Shown here piece after piece: positions 9,939-20,039 of a DNA stretch of 64,000 nucleotides. The translations under genes and the position numbers were made by a program. Position 1 is the first letter of the stretch. Each line of letters begins with the position of its first letter. Location: the NCBI RefSeq assembly GCF_029582805.1, contig NZ_JAKKUT010000005.1, positions 1 to 64,000 of the forward strand, written 5' to 3'. The notes below the pieces were generated by a model. It made no database searches. It was not told where the DNA came from and saw nothing but the letters and a program-made list of their open reading frames with translations. Source of the DNA: Candidatus Synechococcus calcipolaris G9 (GTDB lineage Bacteria > Cyanobacteriota > Cyanobacteriia > Thermosynechococcales > Thermosynechococcaceae).

Positions 9939-11521
9939 AGCCCCTCTCTCGTTGGTTCAGGAGATTCGGGTTCTGGCGTTGACCCAGGGATTTGCTCCGA
10001 CGAATTCTGACCCGATTGATTCTTAAAGTAACGACTGGGAATTCCTGTATTTAGAAGGGGCCCATCCGTCTCTGGTTCAGGAGTATGGGATGTCCCTGAC
10101 TCATCCGACTTGGGCGTTGCCTCAGACCCAAACGTTTTAGAACTAGAGGCTTTAGGCCCATGTGTTGATGTTCTCTCCATGCCTAGGGGCACTTCTGGGG
10201 ACTGATCCCCAGGCTTTAGAGCTTTGGGGGACGGCGTAGGTTTGGGAAAAGCCGTAATTTCAGGGGTTTGCTCAATCTCTACTGAGTCAGGGGGAGTAGG
10301 GGATCCGTCCTTCTGGAAAAAGCGTAAAAAATTCCGTCCTCTGGTGTTTTTTCCAGAAGATTCTGCCCCAGGTTTAAGGGGTGCAGGGGCGATCTCGGTT
10401 TCCATCGAAGGAATAGGAGGGGAAGATTCAGCCCCAAGAGCGCCATTTGTTTCTATGTCTTGTTCTACTTTTGGTTCTGCTAGCTTTGCTGGCGTTGGCT
10501 CTGTTGGGATGGGTGCAGGGGTTGGCTCGGCAGGAATTGCCGGTGCTTCTTTAACTGGAGGCAACTGGGCCGGAAAATTTCGACTTAAAAGACTCTGGAC
10601 ATTTTTTGCGGTTAACTCCCCTCGAAATAGCCGCGATCGGGTGTCATTTCCCTCTGGCTGATAATCTACGACCTGGGTCACCGTATTAAAGGCATTATCA
10701 ATGGGTCGGCCCTGGCCATCCAGAAGCTCTAGGCGTACCCAGTTGGTCCCTGGCTTCATGCCAGTTAAATAAATCGACTGCCAACGATCCAGGTTAAAGC
10801 TTTGACCATTGACCGTCACCCGAATCTGCCAGGCTCGATTACCCTCCATGGACTGGGGATCAATTATTGTCTGTAGGGGAGCATTGGTTAAATAAAAGTC
10901 TAAAAGTACCGACTCACTCCCATAGGCCCCCTGGGGTTGGTTATAGGTGATCAGGGGTAGGCTTGCTATCGGATTATTTTCATCGCTGGGCGTTAAAACA
11001 TTAAACGTCACCTGGTCGAAGGCTCCCGCATTCTTGAAGCTTTCATCCCAGGGATACAGAGCAAAGGCTCGCAGGGTATGGGTTCCAGGGGCTAGATGTT
11101 CAAAATGAATCGGCTCCCTTAGATCGTAAATGTCTTGGGAGGCTTGATTATCCAAAATTAAATGGAGGTGGGGCCCCAGCCCTGTTTTTTTATCCTGGAA
11201 AATCTCTAGGTTATCTACGGACAGTTCCACATCTAGGGCCGTTTCCCCTAGGGTTTGGTTGGGGCGAGGGCTAAGGATATTTACTTGGGGTTGGTAGCGA
11301 TCCAGCCAGGCCTTCAAGTCATCTAGGGCGATCGGAGGAGACACCTCTTGCAAATTTGCCCCTAAGGGCGTTGCCCTCTGGACACCCGTTAAATTATTAC
11401 CTGCGGGGCGATCGCTCCGGTCTTGTGACCCTTGACTGCTACAGGCAACTAATCCCCACAGCAAAATAATACCAAGAGCAAGGGATACAACTTTTTGAAA
11501 TAAACGATTCCAGATCTTCAT
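9935..11521 (-). CDS. Pro-rich lipoprotein of unknown function
   Basis: The likely start is the ATG at 11521 (six codons inside the longest frame), giving about 528 residues. The N-terminus is a lipoprotein signal: positive [10 protein letters not shown], a hydrophobic stretch and the lipobox LVAC. Residues ~70-300 are a beta-rich region with [25 protein letters not shown] and [18 protein letters not shown], resembling bacterial immunoglobulin-like or carbohydrate-binding folds. The C-terminal ~200 residues are low-complexity, rich in Pro, Glu, Ser and Thr. The protein probably sits on the periplasmic side of a membrane with a flexible tail. Its four-base overlap with menB suggests cotranscription rather than shared function. 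Confidence 0.75.
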   Translation of the reverse strand: MKIWNRLFQKVVSLALGIILLWGLVACSSQGSQDRSDRPAGNNLTGVQRATPLGANLQEVSPPIALDDLKAWLDRYQPQVNILSPRPNQTLGETALDVELSVDNLEIFQDKKTGLGPHLHLILDNQASQDIYDLREPIHFEHLAPGTHTLRAFALYPWDESFKNAGAFDQVTFNVLTPSDENNPIASLPLITYNQPQGAYGSESVLLDFYLTNAPLQTIIDPQSMEGNRAWQIRVTVNGQSFNLDRWQSIYLTGMKPGTNWVRLELLDGQGRPIDNAFNTVTQVVDYQPEGNDTRSRLFRGELTAKNVQSLLSRNFPAQLPPVKEAPAIPAEPTPAPIPTEPTPAKLAEPKVEQDIETNGALGAESSPPIPSMETEIAPAPLKPGAESSGKNTRGRNFLRFFQKDGSPTPPDSVEIEQTPEITAFPKPTPSPKALKPGDQSPEVPLGMERTSTHGPKASSSKTFGSEATPKSDESGTSHTPEPETDGPLLNTGIPSRYFKNQSGQNSSEQIPGSTPEPESPEPTREGL

Positions 11522-11866
11522 TGCCCCCTCGTGTGCCAACTTTTACCAATTTACAATTGTCTTGGCGGGGCGGATGACTATAAAGTTTTGTTAAATATCT
11601 GATCATGGCTGTAATAACCTATCTCAGGAAAGGCGGGATTCCATTCCCATAAACCCGTCAACAATTCAAGCATCTTAAATAATGTTAATTATCGGCAAAG
11701 CCTGAGGAAGCCTTCTATAATGCTGAATTGAGCATTGCTCGCCCTGAGGGGACTTAATTGTTCCTAGCCTGTTATAAGCATTGAGGATCCTTTACTCTTT
11801 GCAACATAATCATCAGGGTAGAGAATGTACTCGTTCCTTCCTTGCCTAAGAGAGAGGAGAGACTCG
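11522..11866 (+). promoter_or_regulatory. psaA upstream region with candidate promoter
   Basis: This ~345-base gap separates the divergent lipoprotein gene from psaA. The best sigma70-like match I can find is TTGAGG (11781-11786), an 18-base spacer, and CATAAT (11805-11810), which would give a leader of roughly 50 bases. A purine-rich Shine-Dalgarno stretch (AGAGAGGAGAG) lies at about 11850-11861, six bases before the psaA ATG at 11867. The promoter call is tentative; the ribosome site is clear. Confidence 0.4.
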
Positions 11867-14135
11867 ATGACCATCAGTCCACCGGAGCGAGAGCAAAAAG
11901 TCAGAGTTGTGGTCGATAATGACCCGGTTCCTACCTCTTTTGAGAAATGGGCCAAGCCGGGACACTTTGATCGAACTCTAGCGAGAGGTCCCCAAACCAC
12001 AACTTGGATTTGGAATCTCCACGCTCTTGCCCATGATTTCGATACACATACAAGCGACCTCGAAGATATTTCCCGTAAAATCTTCAGTGCCCACTTCGGC
12101 CACCTGGCCGTCGTGTTCATCTGGCTCAGCGGGATGTACTTCCATGGTGCGAAATTTTCTAACTATGAAGCTTGGCTAGCGAACCCAACTGGGATCAAGC
12201 CAAGTGCTCAGGTTGTCTGGCCCATCGTTGGTCAAGGCATTCTCAACGGTGATGTCGGTGGTGGTTTCCACGGCATCCAAATTACCTCTGGTCTGTTCCA
12301 ACTGTGGCGGGCCTCTGGAATCACCAACGAGTTTCAGCTATACTGCACCGCCATCGGTGGTTTGGTTATGGCTGGCTTAATGCTTTTTGCAGGTTGGTTC
12401 CGACTACCACAAGCGTGCCCCCAAGCTGGAATGGTTCCAAAACGTAGAATCCATGCTGAACCACCATCTGGCTGGTTTGCTGGGTCTAGGTTCCTTGGGT
12501 TGGGCAGGGCATCAAATCCATGTTTCCCTCCCAATCAATAAACTTCTAGATGCGGGTGTCGCAGCTAAAGATATTCCCTTGCCCCATGAGTTCATTCTGA
12601 ATCCAAGCCTCATGGCTGAACTCTATCCAAAGGTTGATTGGGGTGTCTTTAGCGGTGTTATTCCCTTCTTTACCTTCAATTGGGGTGCTTACTCTGATTT
12701 CCTCACCTTTAAGGGTGGACTGAACCCGGTAACTGGTGGTCTATGGCTATCTGATACGGCTCATCACCATGTGGCGATCGCCGTGTTGTTTATCATTGCC
12801 GGTCACATGTACCGCACCAACTGGGGAATCGGTCACAGCATCAAGGAAATCCTAGAAGCCCACAAAGGGCCCTTCACCGGCACAGGTCATAAAGGCTTGT
12901 ACGAAGTGTTAACCACCTCTTGGCATGCCCAATTGGCGATTAACCTGGCGATGGTGGGTTCTTTGAGCATCATTGTGGCGCAGCATATGTACGCCATGCC
13001 CCCCTATCCCTACTTGGCAACAGACTATCCGACCCAGTTGTCACTGTTTACCCACCACATGTGGCTCGGCGGTTTCTTCATTGTCGGTGGTGCTGCCCAC
13101 GGGGCTATCTTCTTCGTGCGCGACTATGATCCAGTCGTCAATCAAAACAACGTTCTGGATCGGGTATTGCGTCATCGGGATGCCATTATTTCCCATCTCA
13201 ACTGGGTCTGTATTTTCCTTGGCTTCCATAGCTTTGGTCTATATGTTCACAACGATACGATGCGGGCCTTTGGTCGTCCCCAGGATATGTTCTCGGATAC
13301 GGGCATTCAATTGCAGCCCGTGTTTGCCCAATGGATTCAGCATCTGCACACCCTAGCCCCCGGTGGAACGGCCCCCCATGCGGCCGCTACCGCTAGTGTT
13401 GCCTTTGGTGGTGATGTTGTTGCCGTGGGTGGCAAGGTCGCCATGATGCCGATCGCCCTAGGCACGGCAGACTTCATGGTGCATCACATCCATGCCTTCA
13501 CGATCCATGTGACGGTCTTAATTCTGCTCAAGGGCGTGCTCTTTGCCCGCAGTTCTCGCTTGATTCCTGACAAAGCCAATCTCGGTTTCCGGTTCCCCTG
13601 CGATGGGCCCGGTCGGGGTGGTACCTGTCAAGTATCCGGTTGGGATCACGTCTTCCTGGGCTTGTTCTGGATGTATAACAGCATCTCGGTGGTTATTTTC
13701 CACTTCAGTTGGAAGATGCAATCGGATGTTTGGGGTGCAGTGTCTCCCGATGGCACCGTATCCCACATTACGGGCGGTAATTTTGCCCAAAGTGCCATCA
13801 CCATTAATGGTTGGCTGCGTGACTTTCTATGGGCGCAGGCTTCTCAGGTGATTGGTTCCTATGGTTCAGCCCTATCTGCTTACGGTTTACTCTTCCTCGG
13901 TGCCCACTTTGTCTGGGCCTTTAGCCTCATGTTCCTCTTTAGTGGACGGGGTTACTGGCAAGAGTTAATCGAGTCGATTGTTTGGGCCCACAACAAGCTA
14001 AAAGTAGCTCCGGCTATTCAGCCCCGCGCTCTGAGTATTATTCAGGGTCGGGCCGTGGGTGTGGCTCACTACCTCCTGGGAGGAATCGCTACTACTTGGG
14101 CGTTCTTCCTGGCTCGAATTATTTCTGTAGGATAG
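11867..14135 (+). pseudogene. psaA: photosystem I P700 apoprotein A1, interrupted by a one-base insertion
   Basis: PsaA pairs with PsaB to form the photosystem I core that carries P700, A0, A1 and the FX cluster. The gene starts at ATG 11867 ([10 protein letters not shown]) with a strong ribosome site. The frame is correct up to LMLFAGWF (12400), then shifts. Removing the G at 12402 restores CAC TAC CAC AAG (HYHK) and the frame runs to TAG at 14135, giving 755 residues, the usual PsaA length. The second half holds the FX-ligand loop [10 protein letters not shown] and the expected series of His-rich membrane helices. As written, the product would stop at 12541 after about 224 residues. psaA is required for photosystem I, so a sequencing or assembly error is the likeliest cause. 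Confidence 0.9.
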
Positions 14136-14159
14136 GGGCGAGGAGGACTTTACCTAACT

Positions 14160-16385
14160 ATGGCAACTAAATTTCCTAAGTTCAGCCAAGACCTCGCACA
14201 GGATCCGACCACACGGCGGATTTGGTACGCCATTGCGACTGCACACGACTTTGAAAGCCATGATGGCATGACCGAAGAGAATCTTTACCAAAAGATTTTT
14301 GCTTCTCACTTTGGTCATCTGGCAATCATTTTCCTGTGGGTTTCTGGCAGCCTTTTCCACGTAGCCTGGCAAGGCAACTTTGAGCAATGGATTCAAGATC
14401 CGCTCAATGTTCGTCCCATCGCCCATGCGATTTGGGATCCCCAATTTGGTAAGGCAGCGGTCGATGCCTTTACCCAGGCGGGTGCTTCTAACCCCGTCGA
14501 TATTGCCTATTCCGGTGTTTATCACTGGTGGTACACCACAGGTATGCGTACCAATGGTGATCTCTACCAAGGCGCAATCTTCCTGTTAGTGTTGGCCTCC
14601 CTCGCTCTCTTTGCGGGCTGGCTCCACTTGCAACCTAAATTCCGTCCCAGTCTGTCCTGGTTCAAGAATGCCGAATCTCGCCTTAACCACCACTTAGCGG
14701 GTTTGTTTGGCGTGAGTTCCTTAGCTTGGGCCGGACACTTGATCCACGTTGCCATTCCCGAATCTCGGGGACAGCATGTGGGTTGGGACAACTTCCTGAG
14801 TACGATGCCTCACCCAGCGGGTCTTTTACCCTTCTTTACGGGTAATTGGGGTGTCTATGCTCAAAATCCTGATACCGCTAGTCATCTTTTTGGTACGTCT
14901 CAAGGTTCGGGAACTGCGATTCTCACCTTCTTGGGTGGGTTTCATCCCCAAACTGAGTCCCTGTGGCTGACGGATATGGCTCACCACCACTTGGCGATCG
15001 CCGTGATCTTCATTGTTGCAGGTCACATGTATCGCACCCAGTTTGGCTTGGGCCATAGCATCAAAGAAATGATGGATGCCAAGGACTTCTTTGGTAGCAA
15101 GGTGGAAGGGCCCTTCAATATGCCCCACCAAGGGATCTATGAAACCTATAACAACTCACTGCACTTCCAATTGGGATGGCACCTGGCTTGTTTAGGGGTG
15201 ATTACCTCTCTAGTGGCCCAGCATATGTATTCCCTGCCGCCCTACGCCTTTATTGCCCAAGATCACACCACAATGGCGGCCCTGTATACCCACCACCAGT
15301 ACATTGCTGGATTTATTATGGTGGGGGCCTTTGCCCACGGTGCCATTTTCTTGGTGCGGGACTACGATCCTGTGCAAAATAAAGGCAACGTCTTGGATCG
15401 GGTGCTGCAACACAAAGAGGCGATTATCTCCCACTTAAGCTGGGTGTCCCTCTTCTTGGGTTTCCACACCTTAGGTCTGTACGTTCACAATGACGTGGTG
15501 GTTGCCTTTGGTACCCCCGAAAAACAAATCTTGATTGAGCCGGTCTTTGCCCAGTTCATTCAGGCAGCCCACGGTAAGCTGCTCTACGGTTTTGATACAT
15601 TGTTGTCAAATCCCGATAGTATTGCTGCCACCGCTTGGCCCAACTACGGTAATGTTTGGCTCTCTGGTTGGTTAGATGCCATCAACAGTGGCAAGAACTC
15701 CTTGTTCCTCACCATTGGCCCTGGCGACTTCCTAGTTCACCATGCCATTGCCTTGGGTCTGCACACCACTACCTTGATTTTGGTCAAAGGTGCCCTGGAT
15801 GCCCGTGGTTCCAAGCTCATGCCCGACAAAAAAGATTTCGGCTATGCCTTCCCCTGTGATGGCCCCGGCCGTGGCGGTACCTGCGACATCTCTGCATGGG
15901 ATTCCTTCTACCTCGCCATGTTCTGGATGCTGAATACCATTGGTTGGGTTACGTTCTACTGGCACTGGAAGCATCTAGGTGTTTGGGAAGGAAATGTGGC
16001 TCAGTTCAATGAGTCGTCTACCTACTTGATGGGTTGGTTCCGAGATTACCTCTGGCTCAATTCGTCCCAGTTAATTAATGGGTATAACCCCTTTGGAACC
16101 AATAACCTGTCGGTTTGGGCCTGGATGTTCCTCTTTGGACACCTGGTTTGGGCAACGGGCTTCATGTTCCTGATTAGCTGGCGTGGGTATTGGCAAGAGT
16201 TGATTGAAACCCTTGTCTGGGCCCATGAGCGCACTCCGTTGGCTAACTTGGTGCGTTGGAAAGATAAGCCCGTGGCACTTTCTATCGTTCAAGCTCGTTT
16301 GGTTGGCTTAGCTCACTTCAGTGTGGGGTATGTCTTGACTTACGCAGCCTTCTTGATTGCTTCAACGTCGTCGAAGTTTGGTTAA
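14160..16385 (+). CDS. psaB: photosystem I P700 apoprotein A2
   Basis: PsaB is the second large core subunit of photosystem I, in the thylakoid membrane. The 741-residue protein begins [15 protein letters not shown] and contains the FX iron-sulphur loop [10 protein letters not shown], eleven membrane helices, and the C-terminal [10 protein letters not shown] and AAFLIAST. Length matches the family exactly and no frameshift is present. It starts 24 bases after the psaA stop with GAGGAGG (about 14140-14146) as ribosome site, so psaAB form one operon. A terminator hairpin follows at 16415-16446. Confidence 0.98.
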   Translation: MATKFPKFSQDLAQDPTTRRIWYAIATAHDFESHDGMTEENLYQKIFASHFGHLAIIFLWVSGSLFHVAWQGNFEQWIQDPLNVRPIAHAIWDPQFGKAAVDAFTQAGASNPVDIAYSGVYHWWYTTGMRTNGDLYQGAIFLLVLASLALFAGWLHLQPKFRPSLSWFKNAESRLNHHLAGLFGVSSLAWAGHLIHVAIPESRGQHVGWDNFLSTMPHPAGLLPFFTGNWGVYAQNPDTASHLFGTSQGSGTAILTFLGGFHPQTESLWLTDMAHHHLAIAVIFIVAGHMYRTQFGLGHSIKEMMDAKDFFGSKVEGPFNMPHQGIYETYNNSLHFQLGWHLACLGVITSLVAQHMYSLPPYAFIAQDHTTMAALYTHHQYIAGFIMVGAFAHGAIFLVRDYDPVQNKGNVLDRVLQHKEAIISHLSWVSLFLGFHTLGLYVHNDVVVAFGTPEKQILIEPVFAQFIQAAHGKLLYGFDTLLSNPDSIAATAWPNYGNVWLSGWLDAINSGKNSLFLTIGPGDFLVHHAIALGLHTTTLILVKGALDARGSKLMPDKKDFGYAFPCDGPGRGGTCDISAWDSFYLAMFWMLNTIGWVTFYWHWKHLGVWEGNVAQFNESSTYLMGWFRDYLWLNSSQLINGYNPFGTNNLSVWAWMFLFGHLVWATGFMFLISWRGYWQELIETLVWAHERTPLANLVRWKDKPVALSIVQARLVGLAHFSVGYVLTYAAFLIASTSSKFG

Positions 16386-16414
16386 CTAAGCTAGTTGATT
16401 AGACGTTAAGTTAC

Positions 16415-16446
16415 ATCCCCTGCCAGTATTGGTGGGGGATTTTTTG
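16415..16446 (+). terminator. rho-independent terminator of psaAB
   Basis: The hairpin ATCCCC..GCCA / TGG..GGGGAT with a short loop (16415-16440) is followed by a run of six T (16440-16445). It lies 30 bases after the psaB stop and before the IS630 element. Confidence 0.8.
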
Positions 16447-16490
16447 TGCTATAGAAAAATTCGATTCTGTTATTGCAAATGAAGTGATAG

Positions 16491-17403
16491 TTAGGACATA
16501 TGCCTGAAAGCTTCATCGACGGCATCCTACAAGAGATCAAACCGATTCAGGGTCTGACCCAAATACTGCTTTAACCGTGCCCAAAATTTCTCTATCTTGT
16601 TCAAGTCAGGGGAGTAAGGCGGCAAAAATAACAGGCTGGATGCACCCTGTTCAATTAACTCTTGAGTCCGCTGCGATTGATGAAAGCTCGCATTGTCAAG
16701 GACAACGAGTTGACCTGCGTTCAGTTCAGGCACTAAAAACTGCTCTACCCAGTTCTCGAATAGGTCACTGTTGCAATATCCCTCAAAGGTCATCGGGGCT
16801 AGTATTTGGCGATCACACCAACCTGCAATCATACTGATGCGTTGGGTGCGATGTCCTAGCCTCAGAGCATGAAAGCGTTCAGACTGATGGCAATACCCGT
16901 AAGGATAGTCTATGGTATTGTCCACTCCAGCTTCATCGAGATAAACAATCTCGGCTGGGTCATAATGAGCCAGTTGCGTCAAGAAGGCTTGGCGGCGATC
17001 TTCATTGCGCTCGCGGTAGCCGTAAGTTTTTTTACGGGTGAATTGAATGCGTTTCAAGGCTTTACCGATGGTACGATTACTGATCGCTTCCGGCCAACGC
17101 TCGGCCATTTGCTGTTGGGTGAGATGACCGTGTTCTTGGGCAAAGGTGCCAAAGGCATCTAAGTCATTAACTTTGGGGGCAGGACCTCGACGATAGTGGG
17201 TGTTTGGGGCGACACTACCGGTCTGCTGACGACGCTTGAGCCACAAATCAAGGGTGTTGCGACTGATATTGAACAGGCGACAGACCTGTGTTTTTTTCTC
17301 TCCTTGGTCGATGGCACGCAAGGCTTTGTGACGGAGGTCGAGGCTATAGGGTAAAGGCATAGGGGTGAGAAGACATCTGGGGTTCGATTTTATTTTGTCC
17401 TAA
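16491..17403 (-). mobile_element. IS630-family insertion sequence, near-complete
   Basis: The transposase (minus strand, 17360 to 16527) is flanked by the inverted octamers TTAGGACA (16491-16498) and TGTCCTAA (17396-17403); TA dinucleotides at their outer edges fit the TA target of this superfamily. The protein has an N-terminal helix-turn-helix (LDLRHKALRAIDQGEKKTQV), a second helical region and the DDE core (VYLDEAGVDN, VVLDNASFHQ, PDLNKIEKFW). Sequence similarity to the fragment at 660-1021 extends about 20 bases past TTAGGACA, so the real end on that side may lie further out, near 16470. Confidence 0.8.
16527..17360 (-). CDS. IS630-family transposase, last residues lost to a stop codon
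   Basis: The 277-residue product carries all three catalytic acids of the IS630/Tc1 DDE type: DEAG, LDN and the Glu in NKIEKFW. Compared with the fragment at 1 kb, a TGG codon has become TAG directly after RFDLL, removing the final WDAVDEAFRxMS. These residues follow the catalytic Glu, so activity may or may not be affected. The rest of the two copies agrees residue for residue where they overlap, which points to recent movement. Confidence 0.88.
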   Translation of the reverse strand: MPLPYSLDLRHKALRAIDQGEKKTQVCRLFNISRNTLDLWLKRRQQTGSVAPNTHYRRGPAPKVNDLDAFGTFAQEHGHLTQQQMAERWPEAISNRTIGKALKRIQFTRKKTYGYRERNEDRRQAFLTQLAHYDPAEIVYLDEAGVDNTIDYPYGYCHQSERFHALRLGHRTQRISMIAGWCDRQILAPMTFEGYCNSDLFENWVEQFLVPELNAGQLVVLDNASFHQSQRTQELIEQGASSLLFLPPYSPDLNKIEKFWARLKQYLGQTLNRFDLL

Positions 17404-17405
17404 TC

Positions 17406-18373
17406 AACGTGAGTTCGGTTTAAGCAACTGTGAGCAAATGGTGATCAATGGCAATGGAGGGCTTCTTCGGTTGGTGAGTATAGGCAATTAGCCCACAGAC
17501 AATGTTCACTAAGCAATTGATCGGGGAACGGTGACGAGAGTGTTCAATTTGAGAAATGTTCTTCAACTGATCAATTACTGTCTCGATAATGGCCCGTTTT
17601 CTCAGCATCAAGCGATCGCTCAATCCCAACAAACGATTCTTCATGTTGCGTCGTAGCTTCGTGATCAGTTGTATCCCCGTTGCCTCCATCAACTATTTTG
17701 CCAATTTCTGGGAGATATAGCCCTTGTCTGCAAACACCTTGCCAAAGAGGTGTTTCAGCAGTTGAGGGACAGGTGTACGGTCATCTGTGTTACCTGGTGT
17801 GAAGGTGAAGTTGAGCAACCCTCCTTTGTCGTTGATCACCAGATGCAGCTTGAAGCCAAAGAACCAATCCACAGAAGTTTTACCGCATGCCGCCAAGTTT
17901 TTAAACACTTTGTGCTGAGGGATGCGACGGTTGTGACAAACTTTGAGACTGGTGGCATCAAGAAAACTGATGCCTGTACAGTGGCCGAAGCAAGAACGGA
18001 GATAGGCACACAAGGGCAGCAGGGTGCTGGGTATTCACTCAACAAAACGCCCGTAGCTAACCAAGCCTGGAAAGGCAGAGCACCAGTGAGCGTGTACCTT
18101 CTCGGTGTAGTAAGCTTTGAAATTGCGATAGGAAGACTGGTGGAAGCCGATGAGAATCGTCATAATTTCGCTCAGACACAAACTGCGCCTTCGACTACGA
18201 TGAGCGAGTCCATTGCCTAGCAACTGTTGCTGCCACATCGGTTCAAACTGTTGGCAGAAATCATCGACGTAGCAAAATAACTCTTCTAGACTAAGCATAG
18301 GGCAAGCAGAGGGATGAGAATTGAGCACTTTCAGCCTATCTGTTCTGCCCCTCTCTTATCCCGAACTCACGTT
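17406..18373 (-). mobile_element. IS982-family insertion sequence, decayed
   Basis: The element is bounded by perfect 13-bp inverted repeats AACGTGAGTTCGG (17406-17418) and CCGAACTCACGTT (18361-18373), with partial matching further in. It abuts the IS630 end within three bases and is followed by the IS701-type remnant. No clear target duplication is visible. The enclosed transposase gene carries two nonsense codons. Confidence 0.85.
17420..18328 (-). pseudogene. IS982-family transposase with two in-frame stops
   Basis: Reading from 18328 the frame encodes [11 protein letters not shown]... and then ...VSYGRFVE before a TGA near 18034, where the 1-kb copy has Trp (ISWLPSL). It resumes in the same frame ([22 protein letters not shown] ... 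SQKLAK), meets a TAG near 17695 where the other copy has Gln, and then runs to a stop at 17420 ([21 protein letters not shown]). All three segments share one frame, so the gene died by point mutations rather than indels. The N-terminus intact here shows what the copy at 1034-1748 has lost. Confidence 0.88.
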
Positions 18374-18863
18374 AATTAGCGAGATTAAACGGAAATCGTT
18401 ACCCGCCATTGCCAATGAAATTAACATTGCAAGTGCTCAAGGGTCGGTCGTTGATCCTACTCATTGATGAAACAGGAGATTGCAAAAAAGGGAAAGCTAC
18501 TGATGATGTCAAGCGTCAATACATCGACAATGTGGGTAAGAAGGAAAACGAAATTGTTGCACTGACAGCTTATGATCTAGTCAACGGAATGATTCTACCC
18601 TTAACGTTTGAAGTCTACCAACTGAGCGAATGACTCAAGGATCAAGGGGGGCATCAAAGCAAACCACATATCACCGCATAGATGATTCGTCAATTGAAAG
18701 AGATAAAATTTCAATTTGAACTGGTTCTAGCCGATAGTCTATATGGCGAAAGCCAGGTCAACTTCGTCAACGTTCTAGATGAATTAAAATTGCCTGACAT
18801 TCTGGCGATTCGGAGCAACCATGCCCTGTGGTTCCCCCAAGTCCAAAATGCATCGTGCCACTG
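18374..18863 (+). pseudogene. IS701-type (DDE_5) transposase remnant
   Basis: The first segment reads SEIKRKSLPAIAN. After a frame change the sequence continues LTLQVLKGRS, LLIDETGDCKKGKATDDVKRQYI and TAYDLVNGMILPLTFEVY. Two in-frame stops follow (near 18630 and 18678) and then MIRQLKE and LVLADSLYGES to about IRSNHALWFPQ. This is the order found in IS701-family transposases, with an internal deletion and nonsense codons. The reading continues to a stop at 18861-18863, overlapping the first codons of tadA in another frame. Confidence 0.8.
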
Positions 18864-19375
18864 ATCATATCCATTGGATGGAGCAGGCGATCGCCCTGGC
18901 AACCCAAGCCGGTCAAGCCGATGAGGTTCCCGTGGGAGCCATTATCGTTGATGCCCAGAATACCATCATTGCCACAGGAGAAAACCGTCGTCAACGGGAT
19001 CGGGATCCCACGGCCCATGCCGAAATAGTCGCCCTCAGAAAAGCGGGCCAGGTTTTGGGAACTTGGTATCTCACGGATTGTCGCCTCTACGTCACCCTAG
19101 AGCCCTGTCCCATGTGTGCCGGGGCCATTCTCCAGGGACGGATCCACACCTTAATCTACGGGGCCCCAGACCCGAAAGCCGGAGCGATCCAAACCGTGTT
19201 AGCAATTCCTACCAGTCCAGCAGCGTTCCATCGCCTCAACGTAATTTCTGGTATTTTAGAAACTCGCTGTCGAGAGCAACTGAAAACCTGGTTCAAAGAG
19301 CATCGACAGCGGCGGCAACCCTACCAGCCCGATTCACCCCCCGACAATCCACCTGATGGACTAATTGGGCAATAG
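18848..19375 (+). CDS. tadA: tRNA-specific adenosine deaminase TadA
   Basis: TadA deaminates A34 to inosine in the anticodon of tRNA-Arg(ACG). Zinc-site motifs are PTAHAEIVAL (His and the catalytic Glu) and PCPMCAGAI (two Cys). The core from HWMEQAIALA onward is a full family domain. I choose the ATG at 18848 (MHRATDHIHW); ATG 18821 is also in frame. Both starts lie inside the IS701 remnant, and no clear ribosome site precedes either, so the native leader seems to have been replaced. The 3' end overlaps the convergent folK by 83 bases. Confidence 0.92.
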   Translation: MHRATDHIHWMEQAIALATQAGQADEVPVGAIIVDAQNTIIATGENRRQRDRDPTAHAEIVALRKAGQVLGTWYLTDCRLYVTLEPCPMCAGAILQGRIHTLIYGAPDPKAGAIQTVLAIPTSPAAFHRLNVISGILETRCREQLKTWFKEHRQRRQPYQPDSPPDNPPDGLIGQ

Positions 19376-19838
19376 ACTGATTTAGAACCGGATGCCACCC
19401 CTCCGGGAAAATATCCGCAAGGGGGACTAGGACAAAGGCCCGTTCATGGAGGCGGGGATGGGGCAATTCTAGGTGGGGTGTTTCCATCACCCGATCGCCG
19501 TAGAGCAATAGATCTAGGTCAAGGGTACGTGGCCCCCAATGGAGCGATCGCTGTCGCCCAAACTGAGTTTCAATGTGACGGAGTGCCGCTAATAGGTCTT
19601 CCGGGCCAAGGGTAACAGATACTAAAACACAACCATTCCAATAGTCTGGCTGGGGCGGGCCAACGGCCTGGGTGGGATACCAAGGGGAGCAGCGTAGCAC
19701 TTGTATCCCTGGGGTTTGCCCTAAGCAGCGAAGCGCCGCCCCTAAAATCTCTAGGGAGTGACCCTGATTACTGCCGAGGGAGATCGCCGCCAAAATAGAG
19801 GGAGATTCCCGCTGGGCCATAAACTGACGGTTGAGCAT
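19293..19838 (-). CDS. folK: 2-amino-4-hydroxy-6-hydroxymethyldihydropteridine pyrophosphokinase
   Basis: FolK transfers pyrophosphate from ATP to the pterin precursor in folate synthesis. The sequence has the opening AAISLGSNQG, the pterin-binding WGPRTLDLDLLLYGD (signature with two Asp), and LPHPRLHERAFVLVPLADI. The start is taken as the ATG at 19838; GTG codons precede it and another ATG lies at 19820. The C-terminal ~25 residues are encoded by DNA that also encodes the end of tadA on the opposite strand. Confidence 0.93.
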   Translation of the reverse strand: MLNRQFMAQRESPSILAAISLGSNQGHSLEILGAALRCLGQTPGIQVLRCSPWYPTQAVGPPQPDYWNGCVLVSVTLGPEDLLAALRHIETQFGRQRSLHWGPRTLDLDLLLYGDRVMETPHLELPHPRLHERAFVLVPLADIFPEGWHPVLNQSIAQLVHQVDCRGVNRAGRVAAAVDAL

Positions 19839-19850
19839 CACCACATTTGG

Positions 19851-19870
19851 TCAAGTTTGATCAAGTTTGA
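19851..19870. repeat. tandem decamer TCAAGTTTGA x2
   Basis: TCAAGTTTGA occurs twice head to tail, followed by a degenerate third unit (GTAAGTTTTA, 19871-19880). It sits just upstream of the folK start. It might be an operator or a simple slippage product; nothing ties it to a known regulator. Confidence 0.4.
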
Positions 19871-20039
19871 GTAAGTTTTAGAGAGCGGATATACTGGGGG
19901 AGGGTTAGGAGTCCTTTCTGTTCCCAAACAGTTCAAGCTTCGATTCAGAACACCTAATACCCTAATATCATTAAATGTCATCTAAAATAATGTCATTCAA
20001 AATATCATCCGACCTCTTAAACCCATTCATTAATACGTT

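Noticed and set aside
10224-10661. Plus-strand 145-codon frame inside the lipoprotein gene
   Set aside because: It is the complement of the Pro/Glu/Ser/Thr-rich tail and its Gly/Val-rich product has no recognisable features.
11825-11866. Longer start for psaA at ATG 11825
   Set aside because: The extra 14 residues are not part of PsaA, and a strong ribosome site directly precedes ATG 11867.
19851-19880. Possible CRISPR or iteron array (TCAAGTTTGA tandem)
   Set aside because: Only two exact units and one degenerate unit, with no spacers. Kept as a short tandem repeat only.
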